A DNA stretch of 64,000 bases, taken from the NCBI GenBank assembly GCA_041655955.1, contig JBBAEN010000001.1, positions 372,001 to 436,000 on the forward strand, in the 5' to 3' direction. The notes beneath the pieces were generated by a model, which was not told the origin of the DNA, did not search any database, and worked only from the letters and a program-made list of their open reading frames with translations. A program made the position numbers and the translations under genes. Of the stretch, positions 7,636 through 16,909 are shown one piece after another. Source of the DNA: Micavibrio_A sp041655955 (GTDB lineage: Bacteria > Pseudomonadota > Alphaproteobacteria > Micavibrionales > Micavibrionaceae). How positions within the stretch are numbered: the first letter of the stretch is position 1; every line of letters begins with the position of its first letter.

Positions 7636-8097
7636 ATGGTTAATTTTCGCCCGTTACATCTATGTCCGGCGGTAATACCCCTTCACGGGCAGGGCTGGGC
7701 GGGGACGAGAAGCACGTTTTATCGAACATCGTTTTGCCGGGTTCATGGATGGCGCGGTATAGGTTCCGGCATTCGGCGCAACCGCGGCAACAGCACTTGC
7801 GCCTACCATCAATTTTATCAATGTGGCGCGCGTCCGGAAGAGGCTTGCGATTTATTGGTCTATTGCAACTAATTTCCCCTTGAAGAAGGCCGGTATTTCA
7901 TCGCGGGTAGATCCTTTTACGTTGATGATTTTTTCTATTTCACCAAGGGGGAATCCAATTACCTGCGTCTTTTAGATCTAAATGATGCGTTCAAGGGCGC
8001 TTTCGGGATGAAAGCTGTGGCCATGCACGCACTTTTCAGGTTTATGCTGAATTACAGTTCCATGATAATGAGGGCAGCGGGCGGAAGGATCGCATAA
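7636..8097 (+). pseudogene. Possible degraded coding sequence in the tRNA-Ser to ydcF gap
   Basis: The 630 bp between the tRNA and ydcF have no good gene. One frame is open from 7636 to 8097 with a single internal TAA at 7870-7872. The part on either side of the stop (PEEACDLLVYC and EEGRYFIAGRSFYVDDFFYF) has protein-like composition. I do not recognise a family. It could be a decayed gene or chance. The opposite strand has a short Cys/His-rich frame starting at 8105 that is no more convincing. Confidence 0.2.
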
Positions 8098-8149
8098 AGG
8101 GTGCATATAGGCCCTTGGACGGGCGCGGGCTGTGTGCTTAAATCCTTGC

Positions 8150-8971
8150 ATGTTTTTTATGCTCTCCAAGATTTTCTGGACACTGGCACAGCCGCTGAAC
8201 CTTATCGGCTTTTTGGCACTTTCCGGCCTTGCCGCGCACTTTTTTGCAAGAACAAGACTATGGGGGCAAAGGCTGGTTTTTACCGCCGCTATCCTGCTTG
8301 TCCTTATGGGGATCTTTCCGGCAGGGCCGCTCTTGCTGACATGGCTGGAGCGGCATTACCCGCCTGTTCAGGCCGCCACCATCGGGCCTGTTGATGGCAT
8401 TATCGTTCTGGGCGGATCGCTCGAAGCCAATATGACGGCGAAAACAGGAAAGCTTACCGCCAATGACGATATAGGGCGCATGTTTTGCGGTGTTGAATTA
8501 TTAAAAGCCTCTCCGAAGGCAAAAATCATATTTAGCGGCGGCAATGGCGACATCCTCAACCCCGGCGCAAGGGAAGGGGACGCCGCGCGGCAATTTGCGG
8601 CCCTGTTCGATTTGCCGCCGGGACGGCTTTCCTACGAGGAAAAATCCCGCAACACTTATGAAAACGCTCTCTATACGAAAGAAATGATAGCGCCGGCGCA
8701 AGGCGAGGAATGGGCGCTCGTCACATCGGCTTTTCATATGCCGCGCTCTGTCGGCGTGTTCCGCCGGCTCGGATGGGATGTGCGGCCTTATCCGTGCGCG
8801 CATAAAATGACGGGGAATTATCGCGACGTCTTCCGAAGGCTCCCATCGGCCACGGCGAATTTCCATGCGCTGAATATCGTCGCCAAGGAAATGATCGGTC
8901 TGTTCGCTTACTATGTCACCGGAAAAAGCGCTTTGTTCTTCCCGAAAGCTCCGATACCATCGGAGGCATGA
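8150..8971 (+). CDS. YdcF-like DUF218 membrane protein
   Basis: A 273-residue protein with two N-terminal membrane segments (about residues 8-28 and 38-62) followed by a DUF218 domain. The domain shows the family pattern DGIIVLGG near residue 85, IIFSGGNGD near 125, SRNTYENA near 165 and VTSAFHMPRS near 190. The family includes ElyC/SanA/YdcF, linked to envelope maintenance, but the biochemical role is unsettled. I used the ATG at 8150. ATG 8159 and GTG 8132 are in frame and no ribosome site decides between them. It overlaps the next gene by ATGA, so both are probably translated together. Confidence 0.85.
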   Translation: MFFMLSKIFWTLAQPLNLIGFLALSGLAAHFFARTRLWGQRLVFTAAILLVLMGIFPAGPLLLTWLERHYPPVQAATIGPVDGIIVLGGSLEANMTAKTGKLTANDDIGRMFCGVELLKASPKAKIIFSGGNGDILNPGAREGDAARQFAALFDLPPGRLSYEEKSRNTYENALYTKEMIAPAQGEEWALVTSAFHMPRSVGVFRRLGWDVRPYPCAHKMTGNYRDVFRRLPSATANFHALNIVAKEMIGLFAYYVTGKSALFFPKAPIPSEA

Positions 8972-9927
8972 AAAATACCCTGAAAATCCTCGCCCTTCTG
9001 GCCCTCACGCTCCCCGCCAAGGCGCACGCCGCCGACTTTGCCGTCTGGCTTGAAGCCTTCAAACAAGAGGCGGCGCGGGAAGGCATTTCGCAAAGAACGA
9101 TCAACGAGGCGCTCGGCAATGTGCGTTCCATTCCCCGCGTCATAGAGCTGGATCGGAAACAGCCCGAAGGCAGCATCACATTCGCGCGCTATAGGCAAAA
9201 TGTCGTGAACCAGCAACGCATCAATCAGGGGCGCAAGCTTTTGGCCGAACATCGCGGCGATCTCGACCGGGTTGAAAAGACATATGGCGTCGCCCCGCAA
9301 TATATCGTCGCCTTGTGGGGCATCGAAACGAATTTCGGCGCGAACACGGGCGGATTCAAAGTTATCGATTCCCTTGCAACGCTGGCCTGGGAAGGCCGCC
9401 GATCGGAATTTTTTAAGGGCGAACTTTTAAACGCCCTGAAGATTCTCGACGAAGGGCATATCAGCGCCGCCGCCATGAAAGGATCATGGGCCGGCGCGAT
9501 GGGGCAAAACCAGTTTATGCCCTCCAGCTTTCTGGCCTATGCCGTTGACGCAAACGGCGACGGAAAGCGCGATATCTGGAACACGAAAATCGACGTTTTC
9601 GCCTCTGCCGCCAATTATCTGGCCAAAAGCGGCTGGAAGCAGGGGGAACGCTGGGGACGCCGCGTTACGCTGCCCGCATCCTTTCCGGAAGAGATGATAG
9701 GCCCGCGCATTGTAAAACCGCTTTCCTACTGGGCCTCAATCGGCGTTAGAAACCATGGCGGCGGGCCGTTGCCGGCGGATAATATAGATGCGTCGATTGT
9801 CGCCCCCGATGGCAAGAGCGGCGAAACCTATGTCGTCTATAACAACTACCAGACCATCATGAAATGGAACCGCTCGACCTATTTCGCGACTTCGGTAGGG
9901 CTTCTCGCCGACGCGATTGCGCGTTAA
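8968..9927 (+). CDS. Lytic murein transglycosylase, MltB type
   Basis: A periplasmic enzyme that cleaves peptidoglycan glycan strands to 1,6-anhydro products. The 319-residue protein has a signal peptide (MKNTLKILALLALTLPAKAHA) and no lipobox. The catalytic glutamate is in ALWGIETNFGANTG near residue 118, followed by GSWAGAMGQNQFMPSSF and DANGDGKRDIW, typical of the SLT_2 (MltB) family. The start overlaps the ydcF-like stop (ATGA). It is followed by rlpA and a D,D-carboxypeptidase, making a cell-wall remodelling group. Confidence 0.92.
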   Translation: MKNTLKILALLALTLPAKAHAADFAVWLEAFKQEAAREGISQRTINEALGNVRSIPRVIELDRKQPEGSITFARYRQNVVNQQRINQGRKLLAEHRGDLDRVEKTYGVAPQYIVALWGIETNFGANTGGFKVIDSLATLAWEGRRSEFFKGELLNALKILDEGHISAAAMKGSWAGAMGQNQFMPSSFLAYAVDANGDGKRDIWNTKIDVFASAANYLAKSGWKQGERWGRRVTLPASFPEEMIGPRIVKPLSYWASIGVRNHGGGPLPADNIDASIVAPDGKSGETYVVYNNYQTIMKWNRSTYFATSVGLLADAIAR

Positions 9928-10002
9928 AATGCCATAGCAGTGATTCACCAGCCCAAGGCTCCACCGCTTTATGCGCGGAGTCATCTCAGGATTGTTTTTG
10001 CC

Positions 10003-10995
10003 ATGAAACCTATATTCGCCCTCCTTCCCCTTGCCTCCGCCCTCTTGCTCGCCGCCTGCGCCGAAACGCAGTTCGGGGCCAATATGGCCAAGCAGATTAC
10101 CAAGGACAGCCGCTCGCAAGGCACATACAAGGTCGGAAATCCGTATATTATCGAAGGGCAGGAATATTATCCGCAGGAAAGCTTCAATTATTCCGAAGTG
10201 GGGATTGCGAGCTGGTACGGCCCTGGCTTCCACGGCAAGAAAACCGCCAACGGCGAAACATACGACCAGAACGAGCTGACCGCCGCCCACCGCACATTGC
10301 AAATGCCCTCGCTCGTGCGCGTGACCAATCTTGAAAACGGGCGTGCCGTGGTTTTGCGCGTGAATGACCGCGGGCCTTTTTCAAGAGGGCGCATTATCGA
10401 TCTTTCCTCCAAGGCAGCGGATCTCCTCGATGTAAAACGCAAAGGGACGGCGCGCGTCAAAGTTGAAACGCTTTCGGCTGAATCCCGCATGATTGCGGAA
10501 CATGCCCGCGCCGGCAAGGACACGCGCGGCTATGAAATCGCCCTGAACGGGAACAAACCGGCCAGCGGCCCGGTTACATTCTATCCCGACCAGAGCGCTA
10601 TTTCCGTCCAGACAGCCTCCGCCGACGACACGATGGGCGTCGCCCGCGTGGCTTCCGTTGAATCCGTCCCGCTCGATCCGTCCCGCGCGCAGCCTGTGCA
10701 AGGGCATGTATCACCCGATGGCCGCTTTATGCCCGATCCGGTCGTAACGCAAACCGCGCCGGTGAAAACCAACATTTTTGTTCAGGCAGGCGCCTTCTCG
10801 GATGAATCCAATGCCTTGCGCCTCAGCCAATCTCTTGCCTCCACGGGCAATTCAAGGGTCTATCATACCAATATTGGCGGGCGGGATTTCTTCCGCGTGC
10901 GGCTTGGCCCGTATGAAAGCGTAGAGGCGGCGGACGCCGCTTTGGCGCAGGTCACGGCCGGTGCGGCCCCGCAAGCCAGGATCGTTGTGGAATAG
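10003..10995 (+). CDS. rlpA: Septal ring lytic transglycosylase RlpA lipoprotein
   Basis: A 330-residue lipoprotein with lipobox LLAAC at residue 18. The double-psi beta-barrel domain runs from GIASWYGPGFHGKKTANGE to RVNDRGPFSRGRIIDLS and contains the conserved histidine and aspartate. A SPOR domain at the C-terminus (from about residue 255, IFVQAGAFSDE) binds denuded glycan strands at the septum. An in-frame upstream start at 9940 was rejected because the signal peptide begins at ATG 10003. The order rlpA then D,D-carboxypeptidase is common in alphaproteobacteria. Confidence 0.94.
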   Translation: MKPIFALLPLASALLLAACAETQFGANMAKQITKDSRSQGTYKVGNPYIIEGQEYYPQESFNYSEVGIASWYGPGFHGKKTANGETYDQNELTAAHRTLQMPSLVRVTNLENGRAVVLRVNDRGPFSRGRIIDLSSKAADLLDVKRKGTARVKVETLSAESRMIAEHARAGKDTRGYEIALNGNKPASGPVTFYPDQSAISVQTASADDTMGVARVASVESVPLDPSRAQPVQGHVSPDGRFMPDPVVTQTAPVKTNIFVQAGAFSDESNALRLSQSLASTGNSRVYHTNIGGRDFFRVRLGPYESVEAADAALAQVTAGAAPQARIVVE

Positions 10996-11077
10996 GGCGG
11001 ATTTTTGCCCTTTAAAGGGGTTGCGCCGCCGTGCAATCCCTGTTTTCATGGGGCATCAACCCACCCCAAGATTCACA

Positions 11078-12232
11078 ATGGTAACAATGCGCTTTTTCCT
11101 GCCTTTCCTTGCGTTCCTCGTTGTTTTTATAATCCCCGCTTCCCCGCAAGCCGCCCCGATTGAAACAACGGCAAAGCAAGCCTATATCGTCGATTTTGAA
11201 ACGGGGCAGGTGCTTTTGGACAAGAACGGCGATCAGCGCATGCCGACGGCCTCTATGTCAAAAACCATGACGATCTATATGGTTTTCGAGGCTTTGAAAG
11301 CCGGAAGATTATCGCTCGACCAGACTTTGCCCGTCAGCGAAAAAGCATGGCGCATGCAGGGATCGAAAATGTTTGTCCCGCTTGGCGAAATGGTAAAAGT
11401 CGAAGATCTGATACGCGGCGTCATTATTCAGTCCGGCAATGACGCAACGGTCGTTCTGGCAGAAGGGCTCGCCGGTTCCGAAGGGGCTTTTGCCGCCGCA
11501 ATGACCCGCAAGGCAAAGGAGCTTGGAATGAACGGCTCCAATTTCATGAATGCTTCGGGATGGCCCGACCCGCAGCATTATTCGACATGCCACGACCTCA
11601 CGACGCTGGCGATGGCGCTCATCCATAATTATCCCGATCTCTATAAATATTATAGCGAGATCGACTTCACCTTTAACAATATCAAACAAGGGAACCGCAA
11701 CCCGCTTCTCTACAAAAATATCGGCGCGGACGGCATCAAGACAGGCCATACAAGCGAGGCGGGCTACGGGCTTATGGCCTCTGCCGTGCGGGACGGCCGC
11801 CGCGTTATCATGGTTTTGAACGGTATGGAATCCATGAACGAGCGCGCGCAGGAATCCATCCGTCTGATCGAATGGGCGCTTTCAAACTTTGAAAACCGCC
11901 AGATTGTCAGCGCCGGAATGCAAATTGCCGAAGCGCCCGTTTTAATGGGCATGGAACGCACCGTGCCGCTTATTGTCAAAGAGGATCTGAAAATCACGGT
12001 TCCGCGCATGGCCGGCGACGACATCAAGGCACAGGCGGTTTTCAAAGGGCCTTTGGAAGCCCCCGTCCGTCAGGGACAGGAAATCGGCGTTTTGCGTCTT
12101 ACCGCCCCTAATCTGCAGCCACAGGAAATTCCGCTCTTCGCAGGAAAAGAGATTCCACGCCTCGGCTTTTTCCCGTCCCTTGCGGAAAAAACACGCCGCC
12201 TTGTCTTCGGCGATAACGCTGCGGTGCGCTAA
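11078..12232 (+). CDS. D-alanyl-D-alanine carboxypeptidase (PBP5/6 family)
   Basis: Removes the terminal D-Ala from peptidoglycan pentapeptides. The 384-residue protein has a signal peptide (MRFFLPFLAFLVVFIIPAS). It has the three active-site motifs of penicillin-binding proteins: SMSK near residue 62 (SxxK), SGN near 122, and KTG near 227 (DGIKTGHTSEAGYG). The C-terminal beta domain of PBP5 follows. Start ATG 11078 is used. ATG 11087, three codons later, is as likely. tmk begins three bases after its stop codon. Confidence 0.93.
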   Translation: MVTMRFFLPFLAFLVVFIIPASPQAAPIETTAKQAYIVDFETGQVLLDKNGDQRMPTASMSKTMTIYMVFEALKAGRLSLDQTLPVSEKAWRMQGSKMFVPLGEMVKVEDLIRGVIIQSGNDATVVLAEGLAGSEGAFAAAMTRKAKELGMNGSNFMNASGWPDPQHYSTCHDLTTLAMALIHNYPDLYKYYSEIDFTFNNIKQGNRNPLLYKNIGADGIKTGHTSEAGYGLMASAVRDGRRVIMVLNGMESMNERAQESIRLIEWALSNFENRQIVSAGMQIAEAPVLMGMERTVPLIVKEDLKITVPRMAGDDIKAQAVFKGPLEAPVRQGQEIGVLRLTAPNLQPQEIPLFAGKEIPRLGFFPSLAEKTRRLVFGDNAAVR

Positions 12233-12234
12233 GC

Positions 12235-12858
12235 ATGAAACGCGGCCTGTTCATCACGCTTGAAGGGGGGGAGGGGGCCGGAAAAACCGTGCAGGTCGAA
12301 CGGCTCGTCCGCTCGCTGCGTGAACAAGGGCGCGACGTCGTCGAAACGCTTGAGCCGGGCGGCACGGCAGAGGCCGATGCGCTCTGGGCTTTTTTTATCG
12401 AGAATAAAGGCCAGAACTGGCCCGCCGTAACGCAGCTTTTTTTTATGTTCACCTTGCGCACCTTGCATGTCGAACAAAAAATCCTGCCTGCATTGGCCGA
12501 AGGCAAGCACGTCATCTCCGCGCGCTTTACCGATTCCACGCGGGTCTATCAGGGCTATGCGGGCGGCATTCCCCAGGACGTCATCGAAACCGTCAAAAAA
12601 TCCGCCATCGGCGATTTTGAACCGGCTATAACATTCTATCTCGATATCGACCCGCTTGTCGGGCTGGCCCGTTCAGAGCGCCGCGCCAATGGCCGCGATA
12701 CGTTCGAGGAAAAGACAATCGCCTTTCATCAGAGCCTTCGCGAAGGATATCTCAAGCTGGCGGCCCGCCATCCTGAACGGTTTGTCGTTATCGACGCCCG
12801 GCAGGATATTGAAACGATCGCTTCGGAAATTCTGGAAAGGGTTCTGGCCCGTGTTTGA
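12235..12858 (+). CDS. tmk: Thymidylate kinase
   Basis: Phosphorylates dTMP to dTDP. The 207-residue protein has the P-loop EGGEGAGKT at residue 10, the EPGGT motif near residue 41, and a family-like RFTDSTRVYQGYAGG block near residue 97. The usual DRY is changed to ARF, as in part of the family. The lid region ERRANGRDTFEE follows. It begins three bases after the carboxypeptidase and overlaps the start of holB by eight bases. Confidence 0.94.
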   Translation: MKRGLFITLEGGEGAGKTVQVERLVRSLREQGRDVVETLEPGGTAEADALWAFFIENKGQNWPAVTQLFFMFTLRTLHVEQKILPALAEGKHVISARFTDSTRVYQGYAGGIPQDVIETVKKSAIGDFEPAITFYLDIDPLVGLARSERRANGRDTFEEKTIAFHQSLREGYLKLAARHPERFVVIDARQDIETIASEILERVLARV

Positions 12859-14035
12859 TGATTTCCTTGATGACGAAACTGAAGAGCTTCTGGATGAATG
12901 GGATTCCGGCTCTGCCGGCGCGAATGCTGTCAGAACACTTTTGCCGCCGCGCGAAAGCCCCGATTTATTCGGCCATGAAGGGGTTGAAAAACAGACACTC
13001 TCCATGTTTGAAAGCGGGCAAATGCCGCACTCGCTTATCTTTGCGGGGCCTATGGGCGTCGGTAAAATGACAATGGCCTTTCGTGTCGCCCGTTATTTCC
13101 TATCCCGGACAGGGGGCGAGGACGACATAACGGGCGGCCTGTTCGGTTCAGACGATCATGATGCGGCCCCCTTGCCAAAACCAAATCAAACGATGCAAAT
13201 CCCGCCGGATTCCCCCGTCTTCAGGCGCGTCGCGTCGGGGGGACACCCTGATTTACGCACGATCGAACGGCCAATCGACGAAAAACGCGGCCGCGTAAAA
13301 TCCGTTGTCGATGTCGAGGCGGTGCGCACCATCGCACCTTTCCTGCGCATGAAATCTTCGGAAGGCGGCTGGCGCGTGGTTATCGTCGATGAAGCCGACA
13401 TGATGAACCGCAACGCGCAAAACGCCATTTTGAAGATCCTTGAAGAGCCGCCGCCAAAAGCCTTGCTGATCCTCATCTGCAACCGGCTTGGGGCGATGTT
13501 GCCAACAATCCGTTCCCGCTGCCGCGTCCTCCATTTCGGCATGCTCGACACGCCGTCCATGGCCGCGATCATACGCCGTGCGGATCCGTCCATCAGCGAT
13601 GCAAAAATCGCCCTGCTGTCCCAGATTGCCGGCGGAAGCGCGGGCAGGGCTCTGGCGCTTCTCGAAGATGGCGGGCTGGATATGCTCAATATCGTGACCG
13701 ACCTTCTTTCCGCATGGCCGCAATGGCCGTGGCCCAGCCTCCACCAGCTTGCGGACAGCCTCGCAAGGGCGGAGGAAGAAAAGAATTACGGTCATTTTAC
13801 CGCCCTTATGCTCTGGATTGTTGAATCCATTACCAAGGCAAAAGCGGCAGGAACCCAATATATGCCGGAAATATTAAAAACCCCGCCGATCGAACGGATG
13901 GCCGCCCATTATTCCCTTGAAGACTGGCTGGATATTTGCGAAAAACTGAAAGAACATTTCATAACAATAGAAAATAGCAATCTGGATAAACGGCAGGGCG
14001 TGCTTGGCACCTTTGTATTCTTCAATAGAAGTTGA
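12851..14035 (+). CDS. holB: DNA polymerase III subunit delta'
   Basis: Part of the clamp loader that places the beta sliding clamp on DNA. The 394-residue protein has an AAA+ fold: a P-loop-like FAGPMGVGKMTMAFRVA near residue 65, DEADMMNRNAQNAILKILEEPP near 185, and the sensor region with RSRCR near 222. The start is a GTG at 12851 preceded by GAAAGGG. It overlaps the tmk stop, the usual tmk-holB coupling. The much longer upstream frame is just the read-through inside tmk. Confidence 0.92.
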   Translation: MFDDFLDDETEELLDEWDSGSAGANAVRTLLPPRESPDLFGHEGVEKQTLSMFESGQMPHSLIFAGPMGVGKMTMAFRVARYFLSRTGGEDDITGGLFGSDDHDAAPLPKPNQTMQIPPDSPVFRRVASGGHPDLRTIERPIDEKRGRVKSVVDVEAVRTIAPFLRMKSSEGGWRVVIVDEADMMNRNAQNAILKILEEPPPKALLILICNRLGAMLPTIRSRCRVLHFGMLDTPSMAAIIRRADPSISDAKIALLSQIAGGSAGRALALLEDGGLDMLNIVTDLLSAWPQWPWPSLHQLADSLARAEEEKNYGHFTALMLWIVESITKAKAAGTQYMPEILKTPPIERMAAHYSLEDWLDICEKLKEHFITIENSNLDKRQGVLGTFVFFNRS

Positions 14036-14084
14036 CCAAGAGCAATGCGGCAGCAAGCCGGACGGGAAAGAGCGGTTAAAAATC

Positions 14085-15644
14085 ATGAGCGACGACAAGA
14101 ATTTTTATATCACCACGCCGATTTACTATGTGAACGATAAACCGCATCTGGGGCACGCCTATACAACGATCGCTTGCGACGTGATGGCCCGTTATAAGCG
14201 GCTGGATGGTTATAATGCCTATTTCCTTTCGGGGACGGACGAGCACGGGCAGAAAGTCCAGCAAGCCGCCGAGGCAAAGGGTATAGACCCGCAAAGCTTT
14301 ACGGATCAGGTTTCACAGAATTTCCGCGATCTGCTGCCACGGCTAAACATCAGCAATAACGATTTTATCCGCACGACCGAAGAGCGCCATAAAATAGCCT
14401 GCCAGGCCCTGTGGAAAAGGCTTGTCGAATCCGGCGATATTTATCTTTCAAAATATGCCGGCTGGTATGCGGTGCGCGATGAGGCCTATTACGGGGAAGA
14501 TGAACTCACCGACGGCCCGGGCGGTACAAAAATCGCGCCGAGCGGCGCCGAATGTGAATGGGTCGAGGAAGAAAGCTATTTCTTCAAACTCTCCAGATGG
14601 CAGGACAAGCTTCTCGAACTTTATGAAAGCCAGCCCGCCTTCGTCCAGCCCGACGCGCGCCGGAATGAGGTTATAAGTTTTGTTAAATCGGGCCTGCGCG
14701 ACCTGTCCGTTTCCCGCACGCGCCTTGACTGGGGCGTTCCTGTCCCGGATGCGCCGGGGCATGTCATGTATGTCTGGATCGATGCGCTTATCAACTATAT
14801 GTCCGCGCTCGGCTATCCTGATGAAGACGCGCCGCTCTTCAAACAATTCTGGCCCGCCAATATCCATATGGTCGGAAAGGATATTCTGCGCTTCCACGCC
14901 GTTTATTGGCCGGCTTTCCTTATGGCGGCCAATCTTCCGGTTCCGCGGCAGGTCTTCGCCCATGGCTGGTGGACGATAGAAGGGCAGAAAATGTCAAAAT
15001 CCCTTGGCAACGTGATTGCGCCGCAGGATTTGATCGATACATACGGGCTTGACCAATCCCGCTATTTTATCCTGCGCGAAGTGCCTTTCGGTAATGATGG
15101 CGATTTCTCCCACGCGCAGGCTGTAACCCGCATCAATGCGGATCTGTCAAACGGGCTGGGCAATCTGGCACAGCGTACGCTTTCACAAATCGCCAAGAAC
15201 TGCGGCGGCAAACTTCCACAGCACGGTGATTTTACGGCGGAAGACAAGGCTCTTTTAAGCGATGCCTATGAGAAGCTCATTCCTTCCATCCGCCGCGAAT
15301 TCGATCGCTGCGCCTTTAACCGGGGGCTGGAAGCTGTCTGGAAGCTTGTCAATGCGGCAAACGCCTATATCGACGTTCAGGCACCCTGGGCGCTTAAGAA
15401 AACAGACACGGCCCGCATGGAAACGGTACTTTATGTGCTAGCGGAAACAATCCGCTGCCTTGCTATCGCCATCCAGCCGGTCGTTCCGCAATCCGCGGCG
15501 CGGATGCTGGAACAGCTTGCGATCCCCGAAGACAAACGCAGCTATGCGCATATCCGCAAAGAGGACGCATTAACGGCCGGAACGGAACTGCCGGCACCGG
15601 AAGGCGTCTTTCCGCGCATAGAGATAAAAGAAAAGGCTGCCTGA
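14085..15644 (+). CDS. metG: Methionyl-tRNA synthetase
   Basis: Charges tRNA-Met with methionine. The 519-residue enzyme has the class I HIGH-like signature KPHLGHAYTT near residue 20 and KMSKS (GQKMSKSLGN) near 306. It has no four-cysteine zinc knuckle and no C-terminal tRNA-binding domain, so it is the short form common in alphaproteobacteria. ATG 14085 was chosen over an in-frame start at 14004 because the family begins at this point. It follows holB, and tatD and an MBL hydrolase follow it as in many alphaproteobacteria. Confidence 0.96.
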   Translation: MSDDKNFYITTPIYYVNDKPHLGHAYTTIACDVMARYKRLDGYNAYFLSGTDEHGQKVQQAAEAKGIDPQSFTDQVSQNFRDLLPRLNISNNDFIRTTEERHKIACQALWKRLVESGDIYLSKYAGWYAVRDEAYYGEDELTDGPGGTKIAPSGAECEWVEEESYFFKLSRWQDKLLELYESQPAFVQPDARRNEVISFVKSGLRDLSVSRTRLDWGVPVPDAPGHVMYVWIDALINYMSALGYPDEDAPLFKQFWPANIHMVGKDILRFHAVYWPAFLMAANLPVPRQVFAHGWWTIEGQKMSKSLGNVIAPQDLIDTYGLDQSRYFILREVPFGNDGDFSHAQAVTRINADLSNGLGNLAQRTLSQIAKNCGGKLPQHGDFTAEDKALLSDAYEKLIPSIRREFDRCAFNRGLEAVWKLVNAANAYIDVQAPWALKKTDTARMETVLYVLAETIRCLAIAIQPVVPQSAARMLEQLAIPEDKRSYAHIRKEDALTAGTELPAPEGVFPRIEIKEKAA

Positions 15645-15645
15645 T

Positions 15646-16092
15646 ATGGCGGCGCATCTTTGGTTCTTTTACGCGCTTGGCTCCGCCATCATCTGGGGCT
15701 TTAGCTATGCGCTGAGCGAAAAAGTCTTGAAAGCGGGGATTCAGCCTTCTTTTTTGATGGTAGTAACAGGCGTCATCACGTTGTTCGGGAGCATAGCGCT
15801 CTGCACATCGCTGGGGCAGTTTAAAAGCGGCCTCAACCTGCTCTCCAATGACAAATCCCTGCTGGCGGTCATCTTTGCCGTGGCTGTGTCCTATGTTGTC
15901 GGGAACCTGCTCATCTATATGGCTGTCGCCGCAAAAAACGCAACCTATGCCAGCCTCATCGAGATTTCCTATCCGGCTTTTGTGGCCTTGTTTGCCTTTC
16001 TCTTTTATAAAGAAGTGCAGTTTTCCTTTTATACCGCCATGGGGGGACTGCTCATTTTTACGGGCGTAGCCATAATTTATACAAAAAGCTGA
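15646..16092 (+). CDS. Single-domain EamA/DMT membrane transporter
   Basis: A 148-residue protein with five probable membrane helices (about residues 5-20, 35-55, 70-95, 98-118 and 124-144) and the half-size fold of the drug/metabolite transporter superfamily. The segment AAKNATYASLIEISYPAFVA resembles the second half of EamA repeats. Full EamA proteins have two such units, so this one would work as a dimer. The substrate is unknown. It starts one base after the metG stop and ends one base before tatD, so it is part of the operon. Confidence 0.75.
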   Translation: MAAHLWFFYALGSAIIWGFSYALSEKVLKAGIQPSFLMVVTGVITLFGSIALCTSLGQFKSGLNLLSNDKSLLAVIFAVAVSYVVGNLLIYMAVAAKNATYASLIEISYPAFVALFAFLFYKEVQFSFYTAMGGLLIFTGVAIIYTKS

Positions 16093-16093
16093 A

Positions 16094-16909
16094 ATGTGGA
16101 TCGACTCTCACTGCCATATAAACCATGCGCGCAACGCCGAAGGGGATAGTCCGGAAGCAATCGTTTCACGCGCGCATAAAGCAGGCGTCGAAGGGCTGCT
16201 CACAATCTGCTGCGAGATTGCGGGCGAGTTCCCGTCCTTGCTGGAAACGGTCGGGACATTGCGCAATGTCTGGTGCAGCGTCGGCACCCACCCCCATGAT
16301 GCGGGGCTTGAGAGCGAGAGAGCCGTAACGCAGGAAGAGCTTGTCCGGCTGGCACTTTCCGATCCGAAAGTCATTGCGATCGGCGAAAGCGGCCTCGACT
16401 ATTACTATGATAATTCTCCGCGGGAAGTTCAGCAGGAAAGTTTCCGCAAACATATACGCGCCTGCATTGAAACCGGCATGCCGCTTGTCGTCCATGCACG
16501 CGAGGCGGATGAGGATATTATCCAGATCATCCGCGAGGAAAATACCGCCGCCGGAAAAAATGTGCGGGGCGTAATGCATTGCTTTTCTTCCGGCCCGCGC
16601 ATGGCGGAGGAAGCTCTTGAAGAAGGATTTTATATCTCATTCTCCGGCATCGTCACGTTTAAGAATTCGACAGGGCTTCAGGAGATCGCCAAGCGCGTTC
16701 CGCCTGATCGCATGCTCGTTGAAACGGACGCGCCGTTCCTTGCGCCGGTTCCATATCGCGGCAAGATAAACGAGCCTGCCTATGTGGCGCATACGGGATC
16801 TTTTCTGGCGGGGCTTTTGAGGATTGAGGAAGCGGCATTGGCAAAACAGACAAAGGATAATTTTTTCAGGCTTTTTGACAGGGCGGGCAGGACATGGACG
16901 GAGAGCTGA
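16094..16909 (+). CDS. tatD: TatD family metal-dependent hydrolase
   Basis: A 271-residue TIM-barrel hydrolase of the TatD/YcfH type, with a 3'-5' exonuclease activity in studied members. The N-terminal metal motif is DSHCHINH. The central residues are in AIGESGLDYYYDN, VVHAREAD and VMHCFSSG, and the C-terminal ETDAPFLAPVPYRGKINEPA is typical. It starts directly after the DMT gene and overlaps the MBL-fold gene by 16 bases. Confidence 0.93.
   Translation: MWIDSHCHINHARNAEGDSPEAIVSRAHKAGVEGLLTICCEIAGEFPSLLETVGTLRNVWCSVGTHPHDAGLESERAVTQEELVRLALSDPKVIAIGESGLDYYYDNSPREVQQESFRKHIRACIETGMPLVVHAREADEDIIQIIREENTAAGKNVRGVMHCFSSGPRMAEEALEEGFYISFSGIVTFKNSTGLQEIAKRVPPDRMLVETDAPFLAPVPYRGKINEPAYVAHTGSFLAGLLRIEEAALAKQTKDNFFRLFDRAGRTWTES

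Noticed and set aside
7978..8105. Cys/His-rich minus-strand frame (42-63 codons) after the pseudogene
   Set aside because: No ribosome site, no spacing pattern of a known zinc finger, and it is opposite another weak frame.
12656..12850. Upstream extension of holB inside tmk
   Set aside because: The extra residues come from another frame of tmk and do not fit the delta' family; the GTG at 12851 does.
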